Origin: Clostridium sp. KNHs205
GTDB lineage: Bacteria; Bacillota; Clostridia; Lachnospirales; Lachnospiraceae
NCBI RefSeq assembly: GCF_000702945.1
Contig: NZ_JNLE01000003.1
Location: forward strand, 3,519,501-3,583,500
DNA: 64,000 nt
Direction of reading: 5' to 3'
Below the pieces are notes generated by a model. The model had not been told where the DNA came from. It saw only the letters and a list, made by a program, of their open reading frames with translations, and did not search any database. This document shows, piece by piece, positions 45,142 through 53,544 of this stretch. Each line of letters starts with the position of its first letter. The first letter of the stretch is position 1. Both the position numbers and the translations under genes were made by a program.

Positions 45142-46251
45142 ATGAAAAAAATGTTGGCAGTACTTCTTTGTATGGTGATGGTATTTTCACTGGCAGGATG
45201 CAGCGGGGGCAGCACAAGTACAAGCGGTAAAGGAAAAGTAGACGTAGGAATCGTTCTTCCTACCAAGGATGAACCAAGATGGCTTCAGGATAAGGAGAAA
45301 TTCGAGTCTGTTATCAAAGATACAAACTATTCAGTAGAAGTATTATTCAGCCAGGGATCTTCAGCAAATGAGAAAACAAATGTTGAAACCTTAATAGCTA
45401 AAGGAATCAAAGTATTGATCATCTGTGCACATGACGGTGCAGCAGCTGCTGCCAGTGTAGAAGCAGCAAAAGCAGCAGGCGTAACTGTAATCGCATATGA
45501 CAGATTAATTACAGGAACAGATGCAGTTGATTATTATGTAACCTTTGACAGTGTTGCAGTAGGTGAAGCAATGGGTAAGTATTTAGCTGATAATGCTACC
45601 GGTCAGGGTAACCCCCTTTACCTGTATGCAGGAGCAGCTACAGATAACAACGCATTCCTTTTCTTCCAGGGTGCATGGAACATTTTACAGCCTAAGATCG
45701 CTGACGGAACCTTCGTTATAAAGAATTCCGCTGAAGCAACCGGAGTTCAGGGCAGCAAAGAACTTACCCGTGATCAGCTGGCTGCTATTATCGGACAGGT
45801 AACCACGAACTGGGATTTCAATGAAGCAAAATCCAAGGCTGAAGCACATTTAACAGCAGTAAGTGCAGCAGATAAAGGAAAATGTTACGTTTTAGCTCCT
45901 AATGACGGTACAGCACGTTCCATCGCAGATGTTTTCGCAGCTGATTCCGATGTTTCTGAATATTTCATTACAGGTCAGGATAGTGAAAAAGCATCCGTAC
46001 AGTATGTAATCGATGGAAAGCAGTCCATGACAGTATTTAAAGATACACGTACACTTGCCAGTGATGCTATGGGTATGGCAATCACAGTTATGGAAGGTAA
46101 AGAGCCTCAGACAGATTCAACTTATAACAATGAGAAAGTTGATGTAAAAGCAAAACAGACACCTATCATCGTTGTTACAAAGGATAATGTAAAAGAAGCA
46201 TTAATCGATTCCGGATATTATAAAGAGTCTGATTTTACAGGATTAAAATAA
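45142..46251 (+). CDS. chvE: multiple-monosaccharide ABC transporter binding lipoprotein (ChvE-like)
   Basis: A 369-aa lipoprotein with lipobox MVFSLAGC. The mature part is a ChvE/XylF-type sugar-binding fold (VGIVLPTKDEPRWLQDKEKFESVI, LIICAHDGAAAAASVEAAKAAGVTVIAYDRLI, FITGQDSEKASVQYVIDGKQSMTVF). The set with MmsA-like ATPase and MmsB-like permease downstream takes up xylose, arabinose, galactose or glucose in known cases. A hairpin after the gene may raise its expression relative to the two membrane components. It is a likely target of the YesN-type regulator. Confidence 0.9.
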   Translation: MKKMLAVLLCMVMVFSLAGCSGGSTSTSGKGKVDVGIVLPTKDEPRWLQDKEKFESVIKDTNYSVEVLFSQGSSANEKTNVETLIAKGIKVLIICAHDGAAAAASVEAAKAAGVTVIAYDRLITGTDAVDYYVTFDSVAVGEAMGKYLADNATGQGNPLYLYAGAATDNNAFLFFQGAWNILQPKIADGTFVIKNSAEATGVQGSKELTRDQLAAIIGQVTTNWDFNEAKSKAEAHLTAVSAADKGKCYVLAPNDGTARSIADVFAADSDVSEYFITGQDSEKASVQYVIDGKQSMTVFKDTRTLASDAMGMAITVMEGKEPQTDSTYNNEKVDVKAKQTPIIVVTKDNVKEALIDSGYYKESDFTGLK

Positions 46252-46260
46252 TCTGATTTA

Positions 46261-46333
46261 ACCGGTAAAAGGCATGGCAGTATAAAAAGACCTTAATGTA
46301 AATTATACACCCTTCCTTTTACCGGTATTTTAT
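46261..46333 (+). promoter_or_regulatory. perfect 12-bp hairpin between chvE and mmsA
   Basis: ACCGGTAAAAGG (46261) and CCTTTTACCGGT (46315) pair perfectly over a 42-nt loop, followed by ATTTTATT. It may be a partial terminator or an mRNA 3'-end stabiliser allowing more binding protein than ATPase/permease. Confidence 0.6.
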
Positions 46334-46484
46334 TGACTGAGTTTATTACTGGTCAAGTGATACGGCGTTAATACAAAGGCAAATCACTATTTTCAACCAG
46401 TCCAACATAAATTTGTAGCATAAATAAGGAATTAAAAGAAGATATAGAAGAAGCAACAACCAGAACGAAAATCAGAACAGAAAG

Positions 46485-48023
46485 ATGGGTGAAAAAATGA
46501 GTGACTATATTTTAGAAATGCGGAATATTGTCAAGGAGTTTCCCGGTGTGAAAGCTTTGAGCAATGTGAATTTCAAAGTGCAGCGCGGTGAGATTCATTG
46601 CCTTGTCGGTGAAAACGGAGCCGGCAAGTCCACCCTCATGAAGGTATTATCAGGGGTATACCCTTACGGCACCTATGGCGGTGATATAGTTTATAACAAT
46701 GAAACAGTGCAGTTTAAATCAATAGCAGACAGTGAAAGTGCAGGAATAGCCATTATTTATCAGGAATTGGCGTTGATTCCTGAACTTAGTGTGTACGAGA
46801 ACATTTATTTTGGTCACGAAATAATGGAAGGTAAGGTCATTAATTGGAACCAGACCATCGTTGAAGCAGCAAAAATGCTGAAGAAAGTAAGACTGAATAT
46901 CAATCCTTCCACAAAAATCAAGGATCTGGGCGTAGGTAACAGGCAATTGGTGGAGATCGCCAAAGCCTTGAGTAAAAATGTAAAGCTTCTAATTCTGGAT
47001 GAACCTACAGCTGCTTTAAATGAGGATGACAGTGCCAACCTGCTGGATCTTTTAAGAGAATTAAAAGAGCAGGGGGTAACAAGCATTATGATATCCCACA
47101 AATTAAAAGAGATTGTTTCCATAGCCGACACGGTTACTGTTTTAAGAGATGGCTCCACTATCTGTTCCATGGATGCGAAAGAACAGAAGATTACAGAACA
47201 GGAAATCATCAAGTATATGGTGGGAAGAGAAATCGAAAATATCTATCCGAAAAGGGAAAAGTACCAGGACGGTGAGGTATGCCTGGAGGTAAAGAACTGG
47301 ACGGTATATGATCCGGAATCAGACAGGGAAATTCTCCATGATGTTAATATAAATGTTCGTAAGGGTGAAATTGTAGGTATTGCAGGCCTTATGGGTGCAG
47401 GAAGAACGGAGTTCGCCTTAAGTGTCTTTGGTAATACACCAGGTTATAAGATAACAAATGGTCAAATTAAAATAAACGGAGCCGAGAAGCGTTTAAACCA
47501 CCCCAAAGCTGCCATGGATGCAGGAATTGCCTATGTTACAGAGGACAGAAAAGGCAACGGTCTTGTACTGATCCAGGACATTAAATACAACACCACCATA
47601 GCCAACCTCGGAAAGCTGACAGAGGGTCTGGTTATTAACGAAAACGAAGAAATCAACGTTGCAAATGATTTTAAGAAATCCATTGGTATAAAGGCTCCAT
47701 CAATCAAACAGATTGTAGGAAATCTAAGCGGTGGAAATCAACAGAAAGTATCCCTGGCAAAATGGCTTTTTGTCGGTCCTAAAGTATTGATACTGGATGA
47801 GCCTACCAGAGGAATTGACGTAGGTGCAAAATTTGAGATTTATTCCTTAATGAATCGACTGGTAGAACAGGGTATGAGTATTATCATGATTTCTTCTGAG
47901 CTTCTTGAGGTACTCGGTATGAGTGACAGAATCTATGTTATGTCTGAAGGAACCATAACAGGGGAAGTCACTGCAGAAGAAGCAACTGAGCAAAAAGTCA
48001 TGGCAATGGCCACAAGAGTATAA
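46485..48023 (+). CDS. mmsA: multiple-monosaccharide ABC transporter ATPase (MmsA/GguA type)
   Basis: A 512-aa tandem ATPase of the CUT2 family. The first domain has Walker [12 protein letters not shown] and Walker [12 protein letters not shown]. The second has a degenerate P loop [11 protein letters not shown], signature [15 protein letters not shown] and Walker [16 protein letters not shown]. This full/degenerate pairing is normal for XylG, MglA and GguA. ATG 46497 (four codons on) is an alternative start; neither has a strong ribosome site. Confidence 0.93.
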   Translation: MGEKMSDYILEMRNIVKEFPGVKALSNVNFKVQRGEIHCLVGENGAGKSTLMKVLSGVYPYGTYGGDIVYNNETVQFKSIADSESAGIAIIYQELALIPELSVYENIYFGHEIMEGKVINWNQTIVEAAKMLKKVRLNINPSTKIKDLGVGNRQLVEIAKALSKNVKLLILDEPTAALNEDDSANLLDLLRELKEQGVTSIMISHKLKEIVSIADTVTVLRDGSTICSMDAKEQKITEQEIIKYMVGREIENIYPKREKYQDGEVCLEVKNWTVYDPESDREILHDVNINVRKGEIVGIAGLMGAGRTEFALSVFGNTPGYKITNGQIKINGAEKRLNHPKAAMDAGIAYVTEDRKGNGLVLIQDIKYNTTIANLGKLTEGLVINENEEINVANDFKKSIGIKAPSIKQIVGNLSGGNQQKVSLAKWLFVGPKVLILDEPTRGIDVGAKFEIYSLMNRLVEQGMSIIMISSELLEVLGMSDRIYVMSEGTITGEVTAEEATEQKVMAMATRV

Positions 48024-48046
48024 AGAGGGGTAAAGGAGGTATACGT

Positions 48047-49243
48047 ATGAAAGAAAACACAAAGACAAAGATATCCCTGGGCAGTGAGATAGGAACCATG
48101 CTCAAAAGCAATGTAAGAGATTATGCAATGTATATTGCTTTGGTGGTAATCTTCATCTTTTTTGGATTCAGGACGAATGGTTTGTTCCTGTCCTCCAGAA
48201 ATTTAACGGATCTTATTAATCAGACGGGTTATGTGGCAGTGCTTGCTATTGGTATGACTATTATTCTTATTATTAAGCATATAGATTTGTCAGTAGGTTA
48301 TGTTGCCGGATTTTTGGGAGCAGTTGCTGCAATTCTAATGAAGAGCGGATTAAACGTCTGGGTAGTAATACCAATCATCCTATGTCTTGGTATTGCAGTC
48401 GGCATCTACCAGGGCTTTCTGGTTGCAAAAATTGGTGTTCCAGCTTTCGTAACTACTTTAGCAGGTATGTTCATCTTTAGAGGACTTCTGTCATTAGTAA
48501 CCCAAGGCACAGGAACCATTATTGTTGATGATCCGACCTTTAAGGCTTTATCAAACGGTTTCATTCCGGACATTATATCTGGTGGAAGTATTCATATCCT
48601 AACCATTATAATCGGTATTGCTGCTGTTGTGCTTATGACCTACAGCCAGATTAAAGCCAGAAACAATATGCAGAAATACAATTTTGAAGTAAGCTCCACT
48701 CCAATATTTTTATCAAAGATCGTGTTTATTTCAATTATCATTATTGTTATAGTTACCATGTTAGCAGGCTATAAAGGTATTCCCTGGACCGCTGTAATCG
48801 TTGGAATTGTTCTGGTTATCTATAACTTTATGTTAAATAAGACGAAACTCGGCAGATATATTTATGGAATCGGCGGTAATGCTGAAGCGGCAGAGCTTTC
48901 AGGTGTAAATGTTAAGAAGATTACTTTCTTTGCCTTTGCTTCCATGAGTATGCTTGCAGCACTTGCAGGAATCCTGTATACTTCAAGGCTTTCCTCCGCT
49001 TCTCCTCAGGCGGGACTAGGCTTCGAGCTGGATGCCATTGCATCTTCCTACATCGGCGGTGTTTCTGTAAACGGAGGTATCGGAAGAGTTACCAATACAA
49101 TAATCGGTGCACTTGTAATCATGTCCCTGACCAACGGTATGAACCTTATGGGTGTGGATGTATCGTTCCAGTATATTGTTAAAGGTGTCATCTTTATCAT
49201 TGCGGTAGCTTTTGATGTAAGAACAAGAGGTAAAAGAAAATAA
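48047..49243 (+). CDS. mmsB: multiple-monosaccharide ABC transporter permease (MmsB/GguB type)
   Basis: A 398-aa permease with about ten membrane helices, the length typical of XylH/GguB rather than the shorter RbsC. Conserved stretches include IDLSVGYVAGFLGAVAAILM, GVPAFVTTLAGMFIFRGL and AYIGGVSVNGG-like SSYIGGVSVNGGIGRV. It follows mmsA by 23 bp with AAAGGAGG. Completes the ChvE-MmsA-MmsB importer. Confidence 0.93.
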   Translation: MKENTKTKISLGSEIGTMLKSNVRDYAMYIALVVIFIFFGFRTNGLFLSSRNLTDLINQTGYVAVLAIGMTIILIIKHIDLSVGYVAGFLGAVAAILMKSGLNVWVVIPIILCLGIAVGIYQGFLVAKIGVPAFVTTLAGMFIFRGLLSLVTQGTGTIIVDDPTFKALSNGFIPDIISGGSIHILTIIIGIAAVVLMTYSQIKARNNMQKYNFEVSSTPIFLSKIVFISIIIIVIVTMLAGYKGIPWTAVIVGIVLVIYNFMLNKTKLGRYIYGIGGNAEAAELSGVNVKKITFFAFASMSMLAALAGILYTSRLSSASPQAGLGFELDAIASSYIGGVSVNGGIGRVTNTIIGALVIMSLTNGMNLMGVDVSFQYIVKGVIFIIAVAFDVRTRGKRK

Positions 49244-49264
49244 GTTTTAATGGACGAAACGAAT

Positions 49265-49317
49265 AAGTTCCTGGCTTGTGGCATGCCTAATTGTAGAATT
49301 GCCACAAGCAGGAACTT
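49265..49317 (+). terminator. long hairpin after mmsB, probable terminator
   Basis: AAGTTCCTG(G)CTTGTGGCA pairs with TGCCACAAGCAGGAACTT with one bulge; a short ATATTTAATTT tail follows. Confidence 0.7.
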
Positions 49318-49391
49318 ATATTTAATTTCTTAAGTATTGATATAAAAGTATATATTTCAATATAAAAAGTCGTATCAATATAAAATTGGAG

Positions 49392-49420
49392 TTGAATTAT
49401 TACGAAAAGCATGGTAATAT
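49392..49420 (+). promoter_or_regulatory. candidate promoter of the rsgA leader
   Basis: TTGAAT, 17 bp, TAATAT. Implies a ~365-nt transcribed leader before rsgA. Confidence 0.45.
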
Positions 49421-49464
49421 ATGTTTATTAATTCTGTTTTTCAGAAACGAAAGGAGTTTATTAA

Positions 49465-49503
49465 ATGAAAAAGAATACTTTATCTGAGGTATCTGTAATA
49501 TAA
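49465..49503 (+). other. 12-aa leader peptide ORF
   Basis: A strong AAAGGAG with 8-bp spacing precedes ATG; the frame encodes MKKNTLSEVSVI and stops. It is located at the 5' end of a hairpin-rich leader, as expected of a leader peptide, although no run of one regulatory codon is present. Confidence 0.45.
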
Positions 49504-49551
49504 AACTGAATATGGGCGCAGCGCTGATTGCATAGGGAATGTACCCTTTTT

Positions 49552-49716
49552 TTCAGTGTGCCAAAAAGTAACCTTTCGTGAACACTGAAGCTTTTGTTTC
49601 GCAATATATGCAATGATGTCAGCACACTTTAGGGTGTGTTATTTTTATGCAATTTTGCCAGATCAACCGCAGTATCAGCCATGAACGGCTGCTTGCTGCG
49701 GTATTTTTGCGCCTTT
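49552..49716 (+). promoter_or_regulatory. structured rsgA leader with competing hairpins and two terminator-like stems
   Basis: TCAGTGT (49553-49559) can pair with ACACTGA (49582-49588). Overlapping AGTGTGC (49555-49561) can instead pair with GCACACT (49622-49628). AGCACAC (49621-49627) can also pair with GTGTGTT (49634-49640), followed by ATTTTTA, a terminator shape. A second compound stem (ACCGCAG 49666 / CTGCGGT 49696, with CAGCC-GGCTG nested) is followed by ATTTTT and a seven-T run. The exclusive pairings are the layout of an attenuator; the ligand or signal is unknown. Confidence 0.5.
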
Positions 49717-49791
49717 TTTTAACAGAAAGGAGTGATAGTTACGATTACTTTAACAACGAAACAAACAGTACAAACCATTATCGGAGGAAAT

Positions 49792-50853
49792 ATGAAGTTA
49801 ACAGACTACGGCTTTATGCCGGAATATTATTTAGCGAACTCACAGGGGATTTATGCAAGAGTTACTGCTGTGCATAAAGAAAGTTATACCCTTATTACGG
49901 AGCAGGGCGAATGCTTTGCAAAACTAAAAGCCAGTGTCTATTACAATAATTGCACGGAGGAATTCCCTACCACAGGTGATTTTGTAGAGATTCAGTACAA
50001 TAAGCTGGGAGACAGTCTTATCTTAAAGACCTTAAAACGCATTTCAAAGTTTTCCAGAAATGATTTCTCTGGGCATGCTGCAGGATATGTAAAAACCATT
50101 AAAGAGCAGACGGTAGCTGCTAATTTTGACTATGTATTTATCATGCAATCTCTTAACCACGATCTGAATCCTAAACGATTGGAGAGATATTTAACCCAGG
50201 CATGGCAGTCAGGGGCAAAGCCTGTTGTAGTTCTGACAAAGGCAGATCTGGCAGAAGACTTTTCAGATTACCTAGCTTTAGCCAGAAAAACTGCTCCAAG
50301 GGTAGAGGTTCACGCAGTCAGTGCCAAAACTGGATACGGAATAGAGGGACTTACAGATTATCTTGAGAAAGGTAAGACCATTGTATTTCTAGGATCTTCC
50401 GGTGTTGGAAAATCAAGTCTTGTCAATGTGTTAGCGGGCAAAGAGGTGATGTCCGTTAATGAAATTCGTGAAGATGACAGCAAAGGAAGACACACAACTA
50501 CCCACCGTCAGTTGATCAGATTGGACAGCGGCGTGATTATTATTGATACTCCCGGTATGCGTGAACTTGGTATGTGGAATGTTTCCGAAGGGTTAAGCGA
50601 AAGCTTTTCGGATGTAGAACAATACGTAGGACAATGCAGATTTTCAGATTGTAAGCATCAAAGTGAACCTGGTTGCGCGATAAAAGCAGCAATGAAGAAC
50701 GGAGCTCTGACCAAGGAGCGTTGGGCAAGCTATCAGTCCTTAACAAAAGAAACTGCCTTTGTTGATAATAAAGCAGCCTATTTGCGAAAGAAAGATCAGC
50801 AGCATGTAGCTATTAAGATAAGAGAACGGCAGAAGAAAAAAGGGGGAGTGTGA
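49792..50853 (+). CDS. rsgA: ribosome small-subunit-dependent GTPase RsgA
   Basis: A 353-aa circularly permuted GTPase involved in 30S maturation. Order seen: N-terminal OB-like region, G4 TKADL (about residue 145), G5 SAKTG, G1 GSSGVGKSSLVN (about 202), G3 DTPGMRELG, then the Zn motif CRFSDCKHQSEPGC. Length and order are standard. ATG 49792 follows CGGAGG; upstream in-frame starts to 49732 have no support. The long structured leader is unusual for this housekeeping gene. Confidence 0.93.
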   Translation: MKLTDYGFMPEYYLANSQGIYARVTAVHKESYTLITEQGECFAKLKASVYYNNCTEEFPTTGDFVEIQYNKLGDSLILKTLKRISKFSRNDFSGHAAGYVKTIKEQTVAANFDYVFIMQSLNHDLNPKRLERYLTQAWQSGAKPVVVLTKADLAEDFSDYLALARKTAPRVEVHAVSAKTGYGIEGLTDYLEKGKTIVFLGSSGVGKSSLVNVLAGKEVMSVNEIREDDSKGRHTTTHRQLIRLDSGVIIIDTPGMRELGMWNVSEGLSESFSDVEQYVGQCRFSDCKHQSEPGCAIKAAMKNGALTKERWASYQSLTKETAFVDNKAAYLRKKDQQHVAIKIRERQKKKGGV

Positions 50854-50913
50854 AAATAAGGCAATTTATTTTTTTGATTGGAGCGCTAAACCGCTTATGG
50901 AGGTTATTACAAA

Positions 50914-51882
50914 ATGATTCTTACAAATTTTACAAATAAGTATTTAGAACAGGCAATGAGCCTGGTAAAACAGAATTACAAAGAGGAAAGGCAATTCGTT
51001 TTAAGTCTTCCGGAGAATACTATTATTCCGGACTTGTCAGATTTGGCAGACAATAACCTGGGTGTGGCAGCTTTAGAAGGTGAGCGTCTGCTTGGATTTC
51101 TTTGCTGTTATGAGCCTTGGGAGAATGCTTTTGGAACAAAAGCAAGGGGAATCTTTTCACCTCTCCATGGCCATGGTGCATTGGGAGGTGATAAAGAACT
51201 GATTTACCGTTTGCTATATCAAAAGGCAGCAGAAAATTGGATAAAGCAGGATATTACTTATCATACAATTTCACTTTATGCTCATGATGAGCAGGTAAAA
51301 AAAGCATTTTTCACCTATGGTTTTGGTTTAAGATGCATAGATGCAATCAGAAATATGGAAAAAATAGCAGACATTCAAAGTACCAAAATAACAATTAAGC
51401 GGTTAGAACAAGGAGACATTCCTAAAATCAGACCTTTACGGGAACAACTGTCTATTCATTTAAGTGAAAGTCCCTGCTTCCTTTATTCATCAGAGCAAGA
51501 ATTTCAAAGTTGGCTTTCAAGAGCTGAAATGAGAAATTCGATAATATATGCTGGGTTTGAGGAAGAGGAAATCATTGCATATATTGAAGTGATGCATGGG
51601 GGAGAGAATTTTGTTACTGAGAATACTGATATGATGAGTATTTGCGGTGCATATTGTCTGCCGAAAAGACGAGGTGAGGGAATTATTCAGAACTTGTTAA
51701 ATGCCGTGATGGAGGAGTTTGCCAGGGAAGGTTATCAGCAGCTTGGAGTGGATTATGAAAGTTTTAATCCCACTGCTTACAGGTTTTGGAACAAGTACTT
51801 TAAACCCTATACCAACAGCGTTACACGAAGGATTGATGAGAAAATATTAACTAAGAGAAAAGAGGGATATTATGACCTATAA
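50914..51882 (+). CDS. GNAT-family acetyltransferase, possible double domain
   Basis: A 322-aa protein. The C-terminal half (~150-310) is a GNAT fold: ICGAYCLPKRRGEGIIQNLLNAVMEEF gives the CoA loop and YESFNPTAYRFWNKYFKPYTNSV the end. The N-terminal half has an early GNAT-like layout (NNLGVAALEGERLLGFLCCYEPW). It overlaps the phosphotransferase gene downstream by 11 bp, so the two are translationally linked; an acetyltransferase plus kinase pair recalls antibiotic-modifying pairs, but the substrate is unknown. Confidence 0.82.
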   Translation: MILTNFTNKYLEQAMSLVKQNYKEERQFVLSLPENTIIPDLSDLADNNLGVAALEGERLLGFLCCYEPWENAFGTKARGIFSPLHGHGALGGDKELIYRLLYQKAAENWIKQDITYHTISLYAHDEQVKKAFFTYGFGLRCIDAIRNMEKIADIQSTKITIKRLEQGDIPKIRPLREQLSIHLSESPCFLYSSEQEFQSWLSRAEMRNSIIYAGFEEEEIIAYIEVMHGGENFVTENTDMMSICGAYCLPKRRGEGIIQNLLNAVMEEFAREGYQQLGVDYESFNPTAYRFWNKYFKPYTNSVTRRIDEKILTKRKEGYYDL

Positions 51883-52960
51883 TGAAGTTATTAGAACCTA
51901 CGCTGCTGATTTGCTTCCCTTAATAATTGAGAGATATGGTTTGGAGGGATATGAAATTACACATATTAAAGCACATGTTGGAGGCAGAAATATCGCATAC
52001 AACTGTGAGATCGAAGCTGGAGAGGCTAAAATTATCAGAATCATATATTTAAAGGACAGAAGCCTTAAGGATATATTAGGGGAAACAGAATATATCAGAT
52101 ATCTATTTGAAAATGGGGGCAGTGTCTCGAATGTACTTAGTTCAGAAAAAGGGAATCTTGTGGAAGAGATTACTGTCAAGGGTCATACCTTTTATGTAAG
52201 CCTGTTTGCTAAAGCAAAGGGAATGCAGCTGGCAGACAATAATTATCAGTACAGAGAAGGGGTTCCTCTAAGTGAATATTTTTACAACTGCGGTAAGGTG
52301 CTTGGAAAGCTGCATCAATTATCAATGGATTATACTCCTGTTCATAGACGGTATAGCTTCTTCGATAAATACAATGCTGATTATATCAATAAACTCATAC
52401 CCGACTCTTATACTTTGCTAAAAGAGAAGATGACGGGATATCTGAAGACTTTGGAAGAATTGGACCAGAGCCATGAGACTTTTGGTATGGTACATTTTGA
52501 CTACAGTGATGGTAATTTTATGATAGATTACAATACGGGGAATATAACTGTTTATGATTTTGATAATTCCTGTTACTGCTGGTATATGTACGAACTTGCT
52601 AATCTCTGGGTACATGGAGTAGGTTGGGTGCAATTTGAACCGGAGGTAAGTAAGCGCAAGAAATTTATGGCCGAATATTTTGAAACAGTTCTCAGAGGCT
52701 ATCGTTCAGAGATGCAAATAGAAGATTCTATGTTGGATAAATTGCCTTTGTTTATACAGGTTACACTTATCGAAGGTATAATTGATACTTTTGAGGTGCT
52801 GCTGTACCAGGAGGAAGAGTTAAAAATTGATGAATTGTTGGCTTATGATATCAAATGCATGGAAGAAGATATTCTCTACCGGGGATTTTTCGATGAAATT
52901 TATTCCTGTGAAGAACCCTTTGAGTATGAGGAAGGAATAAATGGCATTAAGAATAAATAG
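51872..52960 (+). CDS. aminoglycoside/choline-kinase-like phosphotransferase
   Basis: A 362-aa APH-fold kinase. The catalytic loop is MVHFDYSDGNFMID (His-x-Asp-x4-Asn), followed by the metal-binding VYDFDNSCYCWYMYELA. The N-lobe has the INTERNAL lysine-type segment AKIIRIIYLKD. Members phosphorylate small molecules such as homoserine, choline or spectinomycin. It is coupled to the GNAT gene upstream. Ribosome site AGAGGGA. Substrate unknown. Confidence 0.85.
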   Translation: MTYNEVIRTYAADLLPLIIERYGLEGYEITHIKAHVGGRNIAYNCEIEAGEAKIIRIIYLKDRSLKDILGETEYIRYLFENGGSVSNVLSSEKGNLVEEITVKGHTFYVSLFAKAKGMQLADNNYQYREGVPLSEYFYNCGKVLGKLHQLSMDYTPVHRRYSFFDKYNADYINKLIPDSYTLLKEKMTGYLKTLEELDQSHETFGMVHFDYSDGNFMIDYNTGNITVYDFDNSCYCWYMYELANLWVHGVGWVQFEPEVSKRKKFMAEYFETVLRGYRSEMQIEDSMLDKLPLFIQVTLIEGIIDTFEVLLYQEEELKIDELLAYDIKCMEEDILYRGFFDEIYSCEEPFEYEEGINGIKNK

Positions 52961-52964
52961 AATA

Positions 52965-53036
52965 CAAACAAATAGCTTAACGAATAAATAGCGTAACGAA
53001 TAAATAGCATAAAAAGCATAACTAATAAATAGTTTA
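52965..53036 (+). repeat. degenerate ~16-bp tandem repeats (AACGAATAAATAGCRT)
   Basis: About four imperfect copies directly after the phosphotransferase stop codon. Confidence 0.5.
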
Positions 53037-53107
53037 AGATGAAAAAGCATAAAAGAATAATTGCAAAGAAAATGAAACTAATCGAAAAATTACATTAATG
53101 AAATGGT

Positions 53108-53146
53108 AAAAGGTGGAATTTGATTTTGTTATTCCACCTTTTATTA
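53108..53146 (+). terminator. terminator for the GNAT/phosphotransferase genes
   Basis: Perfect AAAAGGTGGAAT / ATTCCACCTTTT stem, 11-nt loop, T-rich end. Confidence 0.85.
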
Positions 53147-53335
53147 CTACAAAGTGTATTCTGCTATTTTTGCTATTTTTGTCTGTTATTTTTGAATAAG
53201 TTCTTTCTGAGGATTAGCTCTAATGAAAGTTATTAATAAGGAAATTCTGATGTTACTTTTTCTAATACATCTGCTAATATAATTAATATGGAATATCTCA
53301 TGTGATATAGCTGAGGATTTCTGCGTTTGCTTATC

Positions 53336-53520
53336 TTTAAGTGTTTTGCTATTCTTTAAATGTCTTGCTTATCTTTAAGTGCTTTGCTACTCTTTAAGTG
53401 TTTTGCTACTCTTTAAATGTCTTGCTTATCTTTAAGTATTTTACTATTCTTTAAGTATTTTACTATTCTTTAAGTGTTTTACTATTCTTTAAGTGTTTTG
53501 CTATTCTTTAAGTGTTTTGA
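53336..53520. repeat. 9.7 copies of a 19-bp tandem repeat downstream of the GH5 gene
   Basis: Units of TTTAAGTGTTTTGCTATTC follow each other without spacers; variants TTTAAATGTCTTGCTTATC and TTTAAGTATTTTACTATTC recur in order. The array ends 25 bp from the GH5 stop codon on the opposite strand. Confidence 0.9.
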
Positions 53521-53544
53521 TCTTGAAGTTACTTTCTGTTATGT

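Noticed and set aside
49647-49877. 76-aa frame across the rsgA leader
   Set aside because: It runs through two hairpins and into rsgA in another frame, without a ribosome site.
53336-53520. Possible CRISPR array
   Set aside because: Units are contiguous 19-bp tandem repeats with no unique spacers and no cas genes in the window.
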